From positions 124,001 to 188,000 of the forward strand of contig NZ_BAABEO010000020.1 of the NCBI RefSeq assembly GCF_039540195.1: a DNA stretch of 64,000 nucleotides, read 5' to 3'. Position numbers and translations under genes: made by a program. Below the pieces are notes generated by a model that saw nothing but the letters and a program-made list of their open reading frames with translations, was not told the origin of the DNA and made no database searches. Positions 26,119 through 34,670 of the stretch are shown piece by piece. This DNA comes from Zafaria ginkgonis. Lineage in GTDB: Bacteria > Actinomycetota > Actinomycetes > Actinomycetales > Micrococcaceae. The stretch's first letter is position 1. Every line of letters begins with the position of its first letter.

Positions 26119-26674
26119 CCAGGCGCTTGGCGAAGCGGAGGATCCGGGTTCCGTCGTAGATGTGCAGGATGCCGGCGATGATGGAAATGATGGCCAGGAC
26201 GATCAGGAAGCCCATGATGCCGGTGGCCGGTTGCAGGATCAGCAGCAGGCCCAGGGCCACGAACAGCAGCCCCGCGATCAGGCCGGTCCACCAGAGCGCA
26301 AAGTACTTCCGCGCCATGAAGGCCCAGACGACCTGCAGGATGCCGATCAGCAGCGCCCACCAGCCGATGATCAGGGTCACGACGATCGCCGTCGGGCCGG
26401 GCCAGAAGAGGGCAGCCAGGCCCGCTGCGATGGAAACCACGCTCGCCACCAGGAGCCAGCCGGAGGGTCGCCCCTCGGGGGATTTGCGCCGGCCGAACCA
26501 GTGCACGATCCCCGCCACGCCGTCGGCCAGCACGAAGATCCCAAAAACCACCACCACGATCGACACGGTGATCTGCGGCCAGACCAGGATCACCACGCCG
26601 AAGGCGATCGCCAGCACACCACGGAAAATGCTGGCAATGCCGACCGTCTTCATGGGTTCCGCTATCGTGGCCAT
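26111..26674 (-). CDS. HdeD-like (DUF308) membrane protein
   Basis: 187 residues with about six hydrophobic segments in the short-hairpin arrangement of DUF308/HdeD proteins (GVLAIAFGVVILVWPQIT ... ASVVSIAAGLAALFWPGPTAIVV ... GLLFVALGLLLILQPATG). HdeD is associated with acid stress in E. coli, and the role in actinobacteria is unclear. It lies upstream of and overlapping the FAD oxidoreductase. Confidence 0.85.
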   Translation of the reverse strand: MATIAEPMKTVGIASIFRGVLAIAFGVVILVWPQITVSIVVVVFGIFVLADGVAGIVHWFGRRKSPEGRPSGWLLVASVVSIAAGLAALFWPGPTAIVVTLIIGWWALLIGILQVVWAFMARKYFALWWTGLIAGLLFVALGLLLILQPATGIMGFLIVLAIISIIAGILHIYDGTRILRFAKRLDA

Positions 26675-26752
26675 CTGTTCCCCCTGACCTCGTGACCGTT
26701 GGTCCGGGCCGTCGCGGCGCGGCGGCCGGGCAGTCTTGCTGGCGCCAGTCTA

Positions 26753-26799
26753 GGCGCCGAGGGCCCCCCGAGCGAGCGTAGCGGGGTCGGGGAGGCGCC
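26753..26799. terminator. Hairpin downstream of S9 peptidase gene
   Basis: Outer GGCGCC arms (26753-26758 and 26794-26799) and inner CCCCGA/TCGGGG surround a GAGCGAGCGTAGCGG core, a motif common in actinobacterial intergenic hairpins. It follows the stop of the leftward peptidase gene. Confidence 0.5.
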
Positions 26800-26806
26800 G
26801 ACGACG

Positions 26807-28825
26807 CTAGGTGAGTTCAATCTCCGGAACATCAGTAGTGAACCCGAAAATACTGGCGTAGAACGCCAGCGTGAGCTCGTAGGCCTTCACGATGTTCTCC
26901 GCCTTCCGGAAGCCGTGCTGCTCTCCCCGGAACAGGACGTAGGCGTGCGGGATGCCCTTGGCGGCCAGCGCGGCGGCGAACGCCTCCGACTGGGTCGGCG
27001 GGACCACCCGGTCCTCATCACCCTGCAGCAGCAGGACGGGGCAGGACAGGCCCTCGACGCGGTTCAGCGGCGCCCGCTCGGCATACTGCGCGCCGGCCTC
27101 GGGCCACGGGCCCACCAGCCCGTCCAGGTAGCGGGACTCGAAGTCGTGGGTGTCCCGCATCAGCGCCTCCAGGTCCGCGACGCCGTACCGGGAGACGCCG
27201 GCGTCGAACGTGTCGGTGCCGACCAGGCAGGAGAGCACGGTCCAGCCTCCGGCGGATCCGCCCTCGATGGCGAGCCGGTCCGGGTCGGCGATGCCGGCCG
27301 CGGCGAGCCCCTCCATAACGGCAACGGTGTCCTGCACGTCGGCGATCCCCCACCGGCCCTTGAGCCGCTCGCGATAGGCGCGCCCGTAGCCGGTGGAGCC
27401 GCCGTAGTTCACGTCGACGACGCCGATGCCGCGGCTGGTGTAGTAGGCGATGCCCAGCGAGAGCGTGGGATGGGCCTGCGAGGTGGGGCCGCCGTGCACA
27501 AACGCCACGAACGGCGGCCTTTCGCCCTCCGGCCCGGCACAGCCTTCCAGCCGCGGCTCGTAGACGTTCGCGTGCACGGGCCCGTCCGGGCCGGCGAACT
27601 CCATCGTCCGGACCGCCGGGACGGCCCCCGGGTCCGGGCGCTCGGCGAGCGCGAGCCGCACGTTCAGGGTGCGGGTGCCGCCGGCGCCGGCCTCCACCAG
27701 GCGCAGCCCGTCCCCCTCGGTGAGCGAGGAGGCGGTGACCAGCGCCCGGAACCCGGCCTGTGCCGTCGTTCCGGAAACGGGCACAACGGCGGAGGGCAGC
27801 ACCCGGGTATAGGGAAGGTCCAGGTCCTCCAGCGTTCCGGAGGCGGTGTCCAGCACACCGAGCGCGGTGGTGCTTGTCCCGTGGGAGACCAGCAGCCGGT
27901 GCCCGTCCAGGACCTTGTACCAGCTGGTGCCGACCTGCCAGAGCGGGCCGGCGAACTCCTCCTCGCGCGGGCACAGGGGGCGCGGCTCGCCGCCGAGGGG
28001 GTGGGCGTGCAGGTTCCACCAGCCGGTGCGGTCGGAAGCGTAGACCAGCGTGTCGCCGTCCAGCCATTCGGGCTGGAGGACGGATTCGGTGGTGGAGCCG
28101 GCCAGGTCGCGCACGTTGGTGGCGGTGCCGCCGGCGAGGTCCGCAACCCGCAGGACGGTGCCGTCCCAGGGCATCTGCGGGTGTTCCCAGCAGATCCAGG
28201 CCAGGCGCTGGCCGTCCGGGCTCACCCGGGCGCCGGCCACGAAGCGGGAGGCGGGGGTGACGCGGCGCAGCCGGTCCGGGTCCGCGGCCGCGCTGCCGTC
28301 CAGCGGGATGGCCACGATGTAGCGCTCGGGTTCGGGGCCGCGGTGGTCCTCGCACTGGGCGAATACTTCGCGGGTTTCGATGCCGCCGGTTTCGCCGCTT
28401 TCCGGGCGGGGCAGGAATTCGGCGAAGCGCAGGGCCGGGTCCGTGCCGTTCGGGGTGGTGTCGCTGGGCGGGGTGAGCGGGGTCGGAGCGGTTTCCCCGG
28501 TGGGGTCCAGCAGGTAGACGCGCTGGTCGGCGAAGTTCGCAAAGACCAGCCGGGGCCCAGTAGGCGTGTCGAGGGACGTCCAGGACGCTCCCCCGTACTC
28601 GTTGACTCGGGTGCGCACGTTGAACGGGGCCGGGACCAGTTCGCGCGGGGCGATGCGCCGGCGCGGGTGCCCCGCCATGACGGTGAGCCGGCCGCCTTCG
28701 GCCGGGCGGCCCTCGAGCCACCAGAGCTGCTCCCCCACGAACGCTCCCCCGCCCACCGGGATGCCGGCGGAGAGCTGTTCTGCGGTGATCGGGGAGGGCC
28801 AGGACCCGTAGGCGCGAATCGTCAT
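26807..28825 (-). CDS. S9-family prolyl oligopeptidase-like serine peptidase
   Basis: 672 residues from the ATG at 28823-28825 (MTIRAYGSW). An N-terminal beta-propeller region (repeats such as VSPDGQRLAWICWEHPQMPWDGTVL) precedes an alpha/beta-hydrolase catalytic domain with the nucleophile in GGSAGG, the acid in GDEDRVVPP and the His in GEQHGF. This is the acyl-aminoacyl-peptidase/dipeptidyl-peptidase class that cuts short peptides. It has no signal peptide, so it is probably cytosolic. Upstream in-frame methionines lie in the intergenic region and were not used. Confidence 0.92.
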   Translation of the reverse strand: MTIRAYGSWPSPITAEQLSAGIPVGGGAFVGEQLWWLEGRPAEGGRLTVMAGHPRRRIAPRELVPAPFNVRTRVNEYGGASWTSLDTPTGPRLVFANFADQRVYLLDPTGETAPTPLTPPSDTTPNGTDPALRFAEFLPRPESGETGGIETREVFAQCEDHRGPEPERYIVAIPLDGSAAADPDRLRRVTPASRFVAGARVSPDGQRLAWICWEHPQMPWDGTVLRVADLAGGTATNVRDLAGSTTESVLQPEWLDGDTLVYASDRTGWWNLHAHPLGGEPRPLCPREEEFAGPLWQVGTSWYKVLDGHRLLVSHGTSTTALGVLDTASGTLEDLDLPYTRVLPSAVVPVSGTTAQAGFRALVTASSLTEGDGLRLVEAGAGGTRTLNVRLALAERPDPGAVPAVRTMEFAGPDGPVHANVYEPRLEGCAGPEGERPPFVAFVHGGPTSQAHPTLSLGIAYYTSRGIGVVDVNYGGSTGYGRAYRERLKGRWGIADVQDTVAVMEGLAAAGIADPDRLAIEGGSAGGWTVLSCLVGTDTFDAGVSRYGVADLEALMRDTHDFESRYLDGLVGPWPEAGAQYAERAPLNRVEGLSCPVLLLQGDEDRVVPPTQSEAFAAALAAKGIPHAYVLFRGEQHGFRKAENIVKAYELTLAFYASIFGFTTDVPEIELT

Positions 28826-28950
28826 GGGGGCGAGCCTACCGGCCGCGTTCACAGGCCATGCTCCACCCCCCTGCATCCACCCACTGCCTGCCCCGCCGCA
28901 CCGCGTCCACAGGATTTCCCAGTTTCGGAGCAGACAGGGCTCGGACGCGG

Positions 28951-29005
28951 GGCGTGTCGGGTGCAACACGCCGTGCATCCGCGTCCGGAACCGGGAGAAA
29001 TCCCC
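28951..29005 (+). repeat. Direct repeat copy 1 (structured, about 55 bp)
   Basis: Contains GGCGTGT-CGGGTGC-AACACGCC as a stem-loop, followed by a CCGGAACCGGGA block and ATCCCC. A close copy lies at 29965-30018 in the same orientation, on the other side of the DUF559 gene. Confidence 0.65.
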
Positions 29006-29098
29006 AGTGGCCTCAAGCATCTGTCCTTTGCAGCGCACTTATCCACATTGGGCGCTTCCGTGGTTTCCGCGGAGACGGCGGGCGGCGCCACTGGAGGG

Positions 29099-29950
29099 AT
29101 GGACATCGAAACCTTTCTGGGACAACGCGGTGGAATCGCCCGGGTCGGCGCCCTCTCCCGGGCCGGGTTCGGCCGCCGGGAGATTCAGCGCGCGCTCTCC
29201 CACGGGCTCACCCGGCCTGGCCACGGCCTGGTTGCACTGCAGGAGCACCGGAGGGACTTCCGCGAAGCGCTTCTTCTGGGAGGCCGCCTGACCTGCATCT
29301 CCGCCGCGGCGTTCCACGGATTGTGGCCCAACGATCCGCCGGAGAGGATCCATGTGTGTTGCGACCACGGCCGGGCCAGCGGGGCGGTCGTCCACCGGTC
29401 CAGACGGTTCGCTCCCCACCCGCACGTGCCGGTCGTAGCCGTTGGGGACGTGGTGCTCCACGCCTTGGGTTGCCTGCCAAAGCCGGAGGCGATCGCACTG
29501 GCGGAGTCGGCGCTGCGTCGCGGGGCGCGGCGATCGGACCTGGAGGCGGCCTTGACTGCCCAACGGCTACGGCCGCTGCTGGAACTCCTGAACCAGGCGC
29601 GCACCACTGCCGATTCCTATCCCGAGGTCCGGGCGCGCCTCCTCTTGCAGGAGCACGGCATCCCGTTCCGGGAACAGGTGTTCATTCCCGGCATCGGGAG
29701 AGTCGATTTCCTGGTCTGCGGATGCCTGATCCTCGAGATCGACGGCTTCGCCTACCATTCCTCCCGCGAAGCCAAGGCCCGGGATGATGCCCGGGACAAC
29801 GAAGCCGCCTGCCTGGGCCTGTCGGTGCTCCGCTTCCTGCCCGAATACGTGCTGTACCGCCCCGAACAGCTCATAGCGGCCGTCCGGCGCACGCTCTCCG
29901 TCCGTGGTTTCGGCGACGCTGCGGAATTTCTCCCAGCTTCGGCGGGCTGA
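29099..29950 (+). CDS. DUF559/Vsr-fold nuclease-like protein with AbiEi-type N-terminus
   Basis: 283 residues. The N-terminus resembles the winged-helix antitoxin domain of AbiEi proteins (FLGQRGGIARVGALSRAGFGRREIQRAL). The C-terminus has a DUF559-like core with E176, VDF at 202-204 and LEIDG at 212-216 followed by H220, a pattern seen in PD-(D/E)xK/Vsr-like nucleases. The start ATG at 29099 follows GGAGG directly. Such genes are scattered in actinobacteria and their function is untested. No toxin partner is adjacent. It is flanked by two direct repeats. Confidence 0.8.
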   Translation: MDIETFLGQRGGIARVGALSRAGFGRREIQRALSHGLTRPGHGLVALQEHRRDFREALLLGGRLTCISAAAFHGLWPNDPPERIHVCCDHGRASGAVVHRSRRFAPHPHVPVVAVGDVVLHALGCLPKPEAIALAESALRRGARRSDLEAALTAQRLRPLLELLNQARTTADSYPEVRARLLLQEHGIPFREQVFIPGIGRVDFLVCGCLILEIDGFAYHSSREAKARDDARDNEAACLGLSVLRFLPEYVLYRPEQLIAAVRRTLSVRGFGDAAEFLPASAG

Positions 29951-29964
29951 TCGCCCACGTTCAC

Positions 29965-30018
29965 GGCGTGTCGGTCCAACACGCCGGGCACCACTGCCCG
30001 GAACCGGGAATCATCCCC
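29965..30018 (+). repeat. Direct repeat copy 2 (structured, about 54 bp)
   Basis: GGCGTGT-CGGTCCA-ACACGCC stem-loop followed by GGGC-ACCACT-GCCC and CCGGAACCGGGAATC. It is closely similar to the copy at 28951-29005 with a few substitutions and one indel. Confidence 0.65.
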
Positions 30019-30093
30019 CGATGGCGCCCGACACGGACGGCAGGAAACTTGGCCTGGAGCGTCGGAGGGCGGCAGGAGCACCAGAATGGGGGC

Positions 30094-30621
30094 ATGGGTG
30101 AACTGTTCGCTGTGTTTCTGCGCGGGATCAACGTCGGCGGGGTGCGGATCGCCATGAAGGACCTGCAGCAGGTGCTCGCCGCTGCCGGATTCGCGGAAGT
30201 GAGGACTCTGCTGGCCTCGGGAAACGTGGTGCTGGCGGCGGACGCCGACGCGGAAACGGTGAAGGCGCGGGTCGAGTCCGTGCTGCGGGAGCGGTTCGGC
30301 TACGACGCGTGGGTGATCGTCAAGACGGCCCCGCAGGTGCACGCGATCATTGCCGGCTACCCGTTCGGGACCACCCCCGGCCTGCACGCGTACGCCGTCC
30401 TCACCACGGAGGCGGGCACCGTCGATGATGTGGTGGACGCCCTGGAGCCCTCCCCCACCGAGCGCTGGCAGGCCGCCGGGGACGTACTGTATTGGGAGGT
30501 CCCCAAGGGCAGTTCGCTGGACACCAACCTGTCCAAGCGGCTCGCCAAGGCGAAGTACAAGCCGCTGGTGACCACCCGGAACCTGAACACGATGGAGAAG
30601 GTCGCCGCGGCGCTGGGATAG
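30094..30621 (+). CDS. DUF1697 domain protein
   Basis: 175 residues beginning MGELFAVFLRGINVGG, the conserved opening of DUF1697 (FLRGINVGGxxx..M..L), followed by TLLASGNVVL, also typical. It is a small cytosolic protein of unknown function, usually a single gene. The ATG at 30094 is chosen to fit the family length. The upstream in-frame extension runs through the repeat and is unlikely to be coding. Confidence 0.85.
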   Translation: MGELFAVFLRGINVGGVRIAMKDLQQVLAAAGFAEVRTLLASGNVVLAADADAETVKARVESVLRERFGYDAWVIVKTAPQVHAIIAGYPFGTTPGLHAYAVLTTEAGTVDDVVDALEPSPTERWQAAGDVLYWEVPKGSSLDTNLSKRLAKAKYKPLVTTRNLNTMEKVAAALG

Positions 30622-30639
30622 CCCGCCTTCAGTCCCCGG

Positions 30640-31182
30640 TCAGTTCCCGGCCTTGAGCCGGTCCACCTGGAGCAGCAGTTGCGGCAGCGACTCCTCGAAC
30701 GTGCCGCGGGACCACGATCCGGGCAGCGTGGTCTGGTAGTACAGCCCCTCACCGATGAGCATGATCGCCTCCGCGGCATGGGGGTCGGCAACCTCCGTCC
30801 GGATCAGGTCCAGCCACTGGCGGTGCAGCGACTCCAGCGCCTGCACGGCCACCGCGTTGTTCCCCTGCGCCAGCCGCAGCACCGCCCGGAAATAGTCGTC
30901 GAGCTCAGTGTCCGTTTGGCAGGAGGTCTGCACGTAGTACCGCGAGGGGCCCTCCGCCGCCGCCGCCATCTCCGCCACGTCACGGGCGGCAATCTCGCCG
31001 AACCGGACGATCACCGCCTCCGCGAGGGCTTCCTTGCTCTTGAAGTGGTACAGCAGGCCGCCCTTGGACACACCGGCCCGGGCGGCGGTCGCGTCCATCG
31101 TCGCGGCCCGCTCCCCGTCCTCGCACAGCAGCCCGCAGTACGCGGCAAGGATCTTTTCTTTGGCATGCGGGGGGCGGGACAT
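30640..31182 (-). CDS. TetR-family regulator
   Basis: 180 residues with an N-terminal TetR domain (KEKILAAYCGLLCEDGERAATMDATAARAGVSKGGLLYHFKSKEALAEAV) and a C-terminal TetR_C ligand domain. It is divergent from an MFS exporter, the usual arrangement for a local repressor. Start ATG at 31180-31182. A probable operator lies in the shared promoter region. Confidence 0.9.
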   Translation of the reverse strand: MSRPPHAKEKILAAYCGLLCEDGERAATMDATAARAGVSKGGLLYHFKSKEALAEAVIVRFGEIAARDVAEMAAAAEGPSRYYVQTSCQTDTELDDYFRAVLRLAQGNNAVAVQALESLHRQWLDLIRTEVADPHAAEAIMLIGEGLYYQTTLPGSWSRGTFEESLPQLLLQVDRLKAGN

Positions 31183-31229
31183 GCCTATGACTTTATCGCT
31201 CCGATCCCCCAAAAGCCCGCGGAGCCGCA

Positions 31230-31259
31230 TTGATAACTAAACAGTCCAGACGGTACAGT
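31230..31259 (+). promoter_or_regulatory. Exporter promoter with TetR-type operator in the spacer
   Basis: -35 TTGATA (31230-31235), an 18-base spacer and -10 TACAGT (31254-31259). Within the spacer, ACAGTC-CA-GACGGT (31241-31254) is a dyad with one mismatch, a typical position for a TetR-family repressor. Confidence 0.55.
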
Positions 31260-31299
31260 TACTCTCACAACCTTCGACCCTCCGACCCAGGACCCGATC

Positions 31300-32844
31300 A
31301 TGCCCGCGCTTGGACAGACGCCGCTCAAGACCCCGACCCCAACCCAGCCCGCAGCCCGCCGCTGGGCGGCCCTTGCCGTCCTGCTTCTGCCGGTCCTGCT
31401 CATCTCGGTGGACAACACGGTGCTCAGTTTCGCCGTCCCGGCCCTCTCCGCCGCGCTGGCGCCCACCGGCACGCAGCTGCTGTGGATCATCGACATCTAC
31501 CCCCTGGTGCTGGCCGGCCTGCTGGTTCCCATGGGCAGCCTCGGCGACCGGATCGGGCGCCGCCGGCTCCTGCTCATCGGCGCCACCGGCTTCGCGGCCG
31601 TCTCCGCCGCCGCCGCCTTCGCCCCCTCCGCCGCCGCGCTGGTCGGGGCCCGCGCCCTGCTGGGCGTCTTCGGCTCGATGCTTATGCCGGCCACGCTGTC
31701 GCTGATCCGCAACATCTTCACCGACACCGCCGAGCGGCGCACCGCGATCGCCATCTGGGCGGCGGCCTTCTCCGGCGGCGCCGCCCTGGGGCCAATTGTC
31801 GGCGGCGTCCTGCTGGAGCACTTCTGGTGGGGCTCGGTGTTCCTGCTGGCCGTGCCGGTGCTCATTCCGCTGCTGGCGCTTGGCCCGGCCTTCGTCCCCG
31901 AGTCGCGCGACCCGCACCCGGGCCCGGTGGACCCGGCCAGCATCCTGCTGTCCATCGGCACCCTGCTGCCGCTGGTCTACGGCATCAAGGCCCTGACGAC
32001 GGCGGACGAGCGGCTCGTCGGCGCGGCCTCGCTCGCGCTGGGGCTGGCCATGGGCGCGCTCTTCGTCCGCCGCCAGCTGCGCCGGGACCATCCGATGCTG
32101 GACGTGCGCCTGTTCCGGAACCCGGTGTTCAGCGGAGCCCTGCTGGTGAACCTCTTCGGCGTGTTCGCATTGGTGGGCTTCATCTACTTCCTGGCCCAGC
32201 ACCTGCAGCTGGTCGCCGGCAAGTCCCCGGTCGAGGCCGGCACGCTGATGCTCCCGGGACTGGCCCTGACGGTACTGGGCGGCTTCGCCTCCGTTCCGGC
32301 GGTGCGCCGCTTCGGCCCCGCGGCGGTGGTGCTGGCGGGGCTGGCCCTGAGCGCCGCCGCCTACACCGTGGTGCTCGTCTGGGGCAGCGAGGGTTCGCTG
32401 GTGGCGATCATGGCGGCGTTCGCCGTACTCGGGGCCGGCGTCGGCCTGGCCGAGACCGTCTCCAACGACCTCGCCCTTGCCGCCGTCCCGGCGGCCAAGG
32501 CCGGTGCCGCGGCGGCGGTGTCGGAGACGGCCTACGAGGTCGGGGCCGTTATGGGCACCGCCGTGCTGGGCAGCATCCTCAACGCCTCCTACGCCCAGGG
32601 ACTGGACGTTCCGGCCGGACTGGACGCCGAGCAGGCGGAGTCGGCGCGGCAAACCCTCGGCGGAGCCGTGGAGGTCGCCGCGCAGCTGCCCGCGGACCAG
32701 GCCGACGCCGCCCGGGCGCTGCTGGAGTCCGCCGCCCACTCCTTCGACTCCGGCGTGGCCGTCACCTCCACGGTGGCGGTGGCCCTGACCCTGGCGGCGG
32801 CAACGGTGGCCTACCGCACGCTGCGGGGGCACCGCGCACGGTAG
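31300..32844 (+). CDS. MFS multidrug exporter, QacA/SmvA-like
   Basis: 514 residues of the DHA2 family. Visible features are ISVDNTVLSFAVPALSAAL in the first membrane segment, GSLGDRIGRRRLLLIGA as the loop motif, and about 14 hydrophobic segments. It is similar to quaternary ammonium and dye exporters. The start ATG lies 117 bases from the divergent TetR-type gene. It is not obviously linked to the nirD-like gene downstream. Confidence 0.9.
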   Translation: MPALGQTPLKTPTPTQPAARRWAALAVLLLPVLLISVDNTVLSFAVPALSAALAPTGTQLLWIIDIYPLVLAGLLVPMGSLGDRIGRRRLLLIGATGFAAVSAAAAFAPSAAALVGARALLGVFGSMLMPATLSLIRNIFTDTAERRTAIAIWAAAFSGGAALGPIVGGVLLEHFWWGSVFLLAVPVLIPLLALGPAFVPESRDPHPGPVDPASILLSIGTLLPLVYGIKALTTADERLVGAASLALGLAMGALFVRRQLRRDHPMLDVRLFRNPVFSGALLVNLFGVFALVGFIYFLAQHLQLVAGKSPVEAGTLMLPGLALTVLGGFASVPAVRRFGPAAVVLAGLALSAAAYTVVLVWGSEGSLVAIMAAFAVLGAGVGLAETVSNDLALAAVPAAKAGAAAAVSETAYEVGAVMGTAVLGSILNASYAQGLDVPAGLDAEQAESARQTLGGAVEVAAQLPADQADAARALLESAAHSFDSGVAVTSTVAVALTLAAATVAYRTLRGHRAR

Positions 32845-32864
32845 GGCCACGGCATCTTCCAGGC

Positions 32865-32898
32865 GCAGCCCGGGCATGCTTGCAGCCCGGGCATGTTC
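32865..32898. repeat. 17-bp tandem duplication
   Basis: GCAGCCCGGGCATGCTT (32865-32881) is followed directly by GCAGCCCGGGCATGTTC (32882-32898). Confidence 0.7.
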
Positions 32899-32908
32899 GC
32901 AACCGCGG

Positions 32909-32954
32909 GCGGTTCCCGTGCACGACGGCGGCGCGCGGTCCCCGCGGGAACCGC
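32909..32954. promoter_or_regulatory. Inverted repeat GCGGTTCCC/GGGAACCGC
   Basis: Nine-base perfect arms (32909-32917 and 32946-32954) separated by 28 bases. It follows the MFS exporter and precedes the orphan nirD promoter. It could end the exporter transcript or be a regulatory hairpin. Confidence 0.4.
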
Positions 32955-33007
32955 GCCCCGCCGGTCCGGCCGGCAGCAATTCCCGACGGTGAAACAACAC
33001 CGCGGTA

Positions 33008-33061
33008 TTTACGGGCCCGAAACCTCGGCTTGGGCCTGCCGTAACACCGGGTTCCTAGGCT
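33008..33061 (+). promoter_or_regulatory. GlnR-like boxes and -10 for the orphan nirD
   Basis: TTTAC-N6-GAAAC-N17-GTAAC, ten bases, then TAGGCT. Every spacing equals that of the nirD promoter at 15835-15888, and the surrounding bases are also similar (CCTAGGCT, GAAAGGACAC leader). Confidence 0.62.
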
Positions 33062-33142
33062 GGGGGCCACCCTGCGGCGCCGTCGCGCACCGCGGCGGGG
33101 CCCGCTCCGGGCCCCGCGCAGGCCTATGGAAAGGACACGGGC

Positions 33143-33514
33143 GTGGCCCTTGTGATGACTTCCGGCGTCGCGGCCGACTGGCTGCCCGCCTGCTGGATCG
33201 ACGACCTGTCCATCGGCTGGGGCCAAAGCCTCTGGCTGGACGGCCGGCAGGTCGCGCTCTTCCGCTTCCCGGACGGAACGGTCCATGCCACCTCGCACGC
33301 CTGCCCTTCCACCGGAGCGCCGGTGATGGCGGCGGGCATCATGGGCACCCGGCTGACGCCCGCGGGGCTGGTGCACACCGTCGCCGGCGCCGGGCGCAAG
33401 GAGGTGTACCGGCTGGACACCGGGGACTGCCTCACCCCGGGCCGCCCCCGCCTGCCCATCCACCCCGTGCGGGTGCAGGATGGCCGGGTGCTGGTGGGAA
33501 CCGCGGCGCCGTAG
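33143..33514 (+). CDS. Orphan NirD-like protein (second copy)
   Basis: 123 residues, a paralogue of the NirD at 15.9 kb. It shares ALFRFPDGTVHATSHACPSTGAPVMAAGIMG and GLVHTVAGAGRKEVYRLDTGDCL, and again lacks the Rieske metal ligands. The GTG at 33143 follows GAAAGGAC. No nirB or siroheme gene is next to it, but its promoter copies that of nirD, so it is probably expressed under the same nitrogen condition. It may be an alternative small subunit. Confidence 0.85.
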   Translation: MALVMTSGVAADWLPACWIDDLSIGWGQSLWLDGRQVALFRFPDGTVHATSHACPSTGAPVMAAGIMGTRLTPAGLVHTVAGAGRKEVYRLDTGDCLTPGRPRLPIHPVRVQDGRVLVGTAAP

Positions 33515-33618
33515 CGCCCACAAGTGCGCGCGGTTCGTGGGTTCCCCACACCCGCGGCCTTCGGGGCAGGACGGTGCCGCGTCCGTGCAAAGCTGAAGGC
33601 CCCGACGAAGGAGGCCCC

Positions 33619-34389
33619 ATGAGCAAGCCCCACGGAGCAACCGCCGGCAAGCTCGAGCGGATGCTGGAGAAGATCACCATGCTGCTCCGCAAGGCGGAGA
33701 GCACCCCGTATCCGGCGGAAGCCCAGGCCTTGCAGGAGCACGCGGAGCGGCTCATGGTCCGCTACGGGATCGGCCGGGCCCAACTGGATGAGCGGACCGC
33801 CCGTGAGGGCCGGCCGCGCGAGGCGGTCGTGGAGCGCCGCTTCGAGGTCGGAGGGGTCTACCGCGTCGGGCGGCTGCGCGGGCTGAGCGAGGTCGCACGG
33901 GCGTTCCCCGCGATCTCGGTGCTTCAGTCCACCAGCGGCAACACCTCCACCCTGTACGTGGTCGGGGTCGAGTCCGACGTGGCCCAGGTGCTGCGACTGT
34001 TCGAGTCGCTACTGGTCCAGATCCGCTCGGTCATGGCGGCCTGGTGGCGGGAGCACGACAAGGGCCACCTGCCCACGGAGGCGCTGCGGGTGACCGAACG
34101 GCGACAGTTCCAAATGGCGTTCTTCGACACAGTCGCCGGGCGCCTGCGGGACCTGCATGCGCAGGAGGTGGCGGACGCGGGCAGCGGCACGGAACTGGTC
34201 CTGGCCGGGCGCCGCGAACGCGTCACGGAGGCCCTGCACCAGATGCATCCGTTCCTGCGCAGCGCCCGCTCGCGCCCCATCAACACGGGCTCCTGGACCG
34301 CCCACCGGGCGGGCCAGGCCGCCGGACACCGCGCGAACGTCGGCCAGCGCGGTGTCGCCGAAGGCAGCCGGGCCCGGCTGCCGGGCTGA
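33619..34389 (+). CDS. DUF2786 domain protein
   Basis: 256 residues. The N-terminal about 45 residues are a clear DUF2786 segment (KLERMLEKITMLLRKAESTPYPAEAQALQEHAERLMVRYGI). The remainder is an uncharacterised basic domain ending in an Arg/Gly-rich tail. The ATG at 33619 has AAGGAGG upstream. DUF2786 proteins occur in bacteria and phages without known function. No mobile-element genes are seen nearby. Confidence 0.82.
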   Translation: MSKPHGATAGKLERMLEKITMLLRKAESTPYPAEAQALQEHAERLMVRYGIGRAQLDERTAREGRPREAVVERRFEVGGVYRVGRLRGLSEVARAFPAISVLQSTSGNTSTLYVVGVESDVAQVLRLFESLLVQIRSVMAAWWREHDKGHLPTEALRVTERRQFQMAFFDTVAGRLRDLHAQEVADAGSGTELVLAGRRERVTEALHQMHPFLRSARSRPINTGSWTAHRAGQAAGHRANVGQRGVAEGSRARLPG

Positions 34390-34670
34390 CCCCAAAGGCG
34401 GGACGCCGCCTGGACACGCAGGGTGACGTTCCGGAGACAATTAGGCAAACTTACGAACTTTCCCGTCTTGCGGGGTAGTAACCGGTCCCGGAGTGCCGTA
34501 CTGTTAATGGTTGTAGTCGTTGTTTTCTCGCAGTAATCGGTACCAAGTCCCGGACTCCCGGGGCGTGTTTCCTTTTTGACCAGCGGTGAATCACGTAGCT
34601 GCATGTGGCTGCCCATTCCGGCGGCCACTCCCCTACGTCCATCCAGGACAGTCTCGAAAGGACACACATC
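34390..34670 (+). other. Long leader region of the cold-shock gene
   Basis: 281 bases without a gene, markedly more AT-rich than its surroundings. No promoter could be fixed with confidence. A long structured leader is usual for cspA-type mRNAs, so part of this is probably transcribed 5-prime UTR. GAAAGGA lies before the ATG. Confidence 0.4.

Noticed and set aside
26699..29098. Upstream extension of the DUF559 frame by about 800 codons
   Set aside because: It is antisense to the S9 peptidase. A clear GGAGG and ATG at 29099 define the true start.
34440..34670. Specific promoter elements for the cold-shock gene
   Set aside because: Several weak TTGxxx and TAxxxT matches exist with poor spacing, so no single promoter can be defended.
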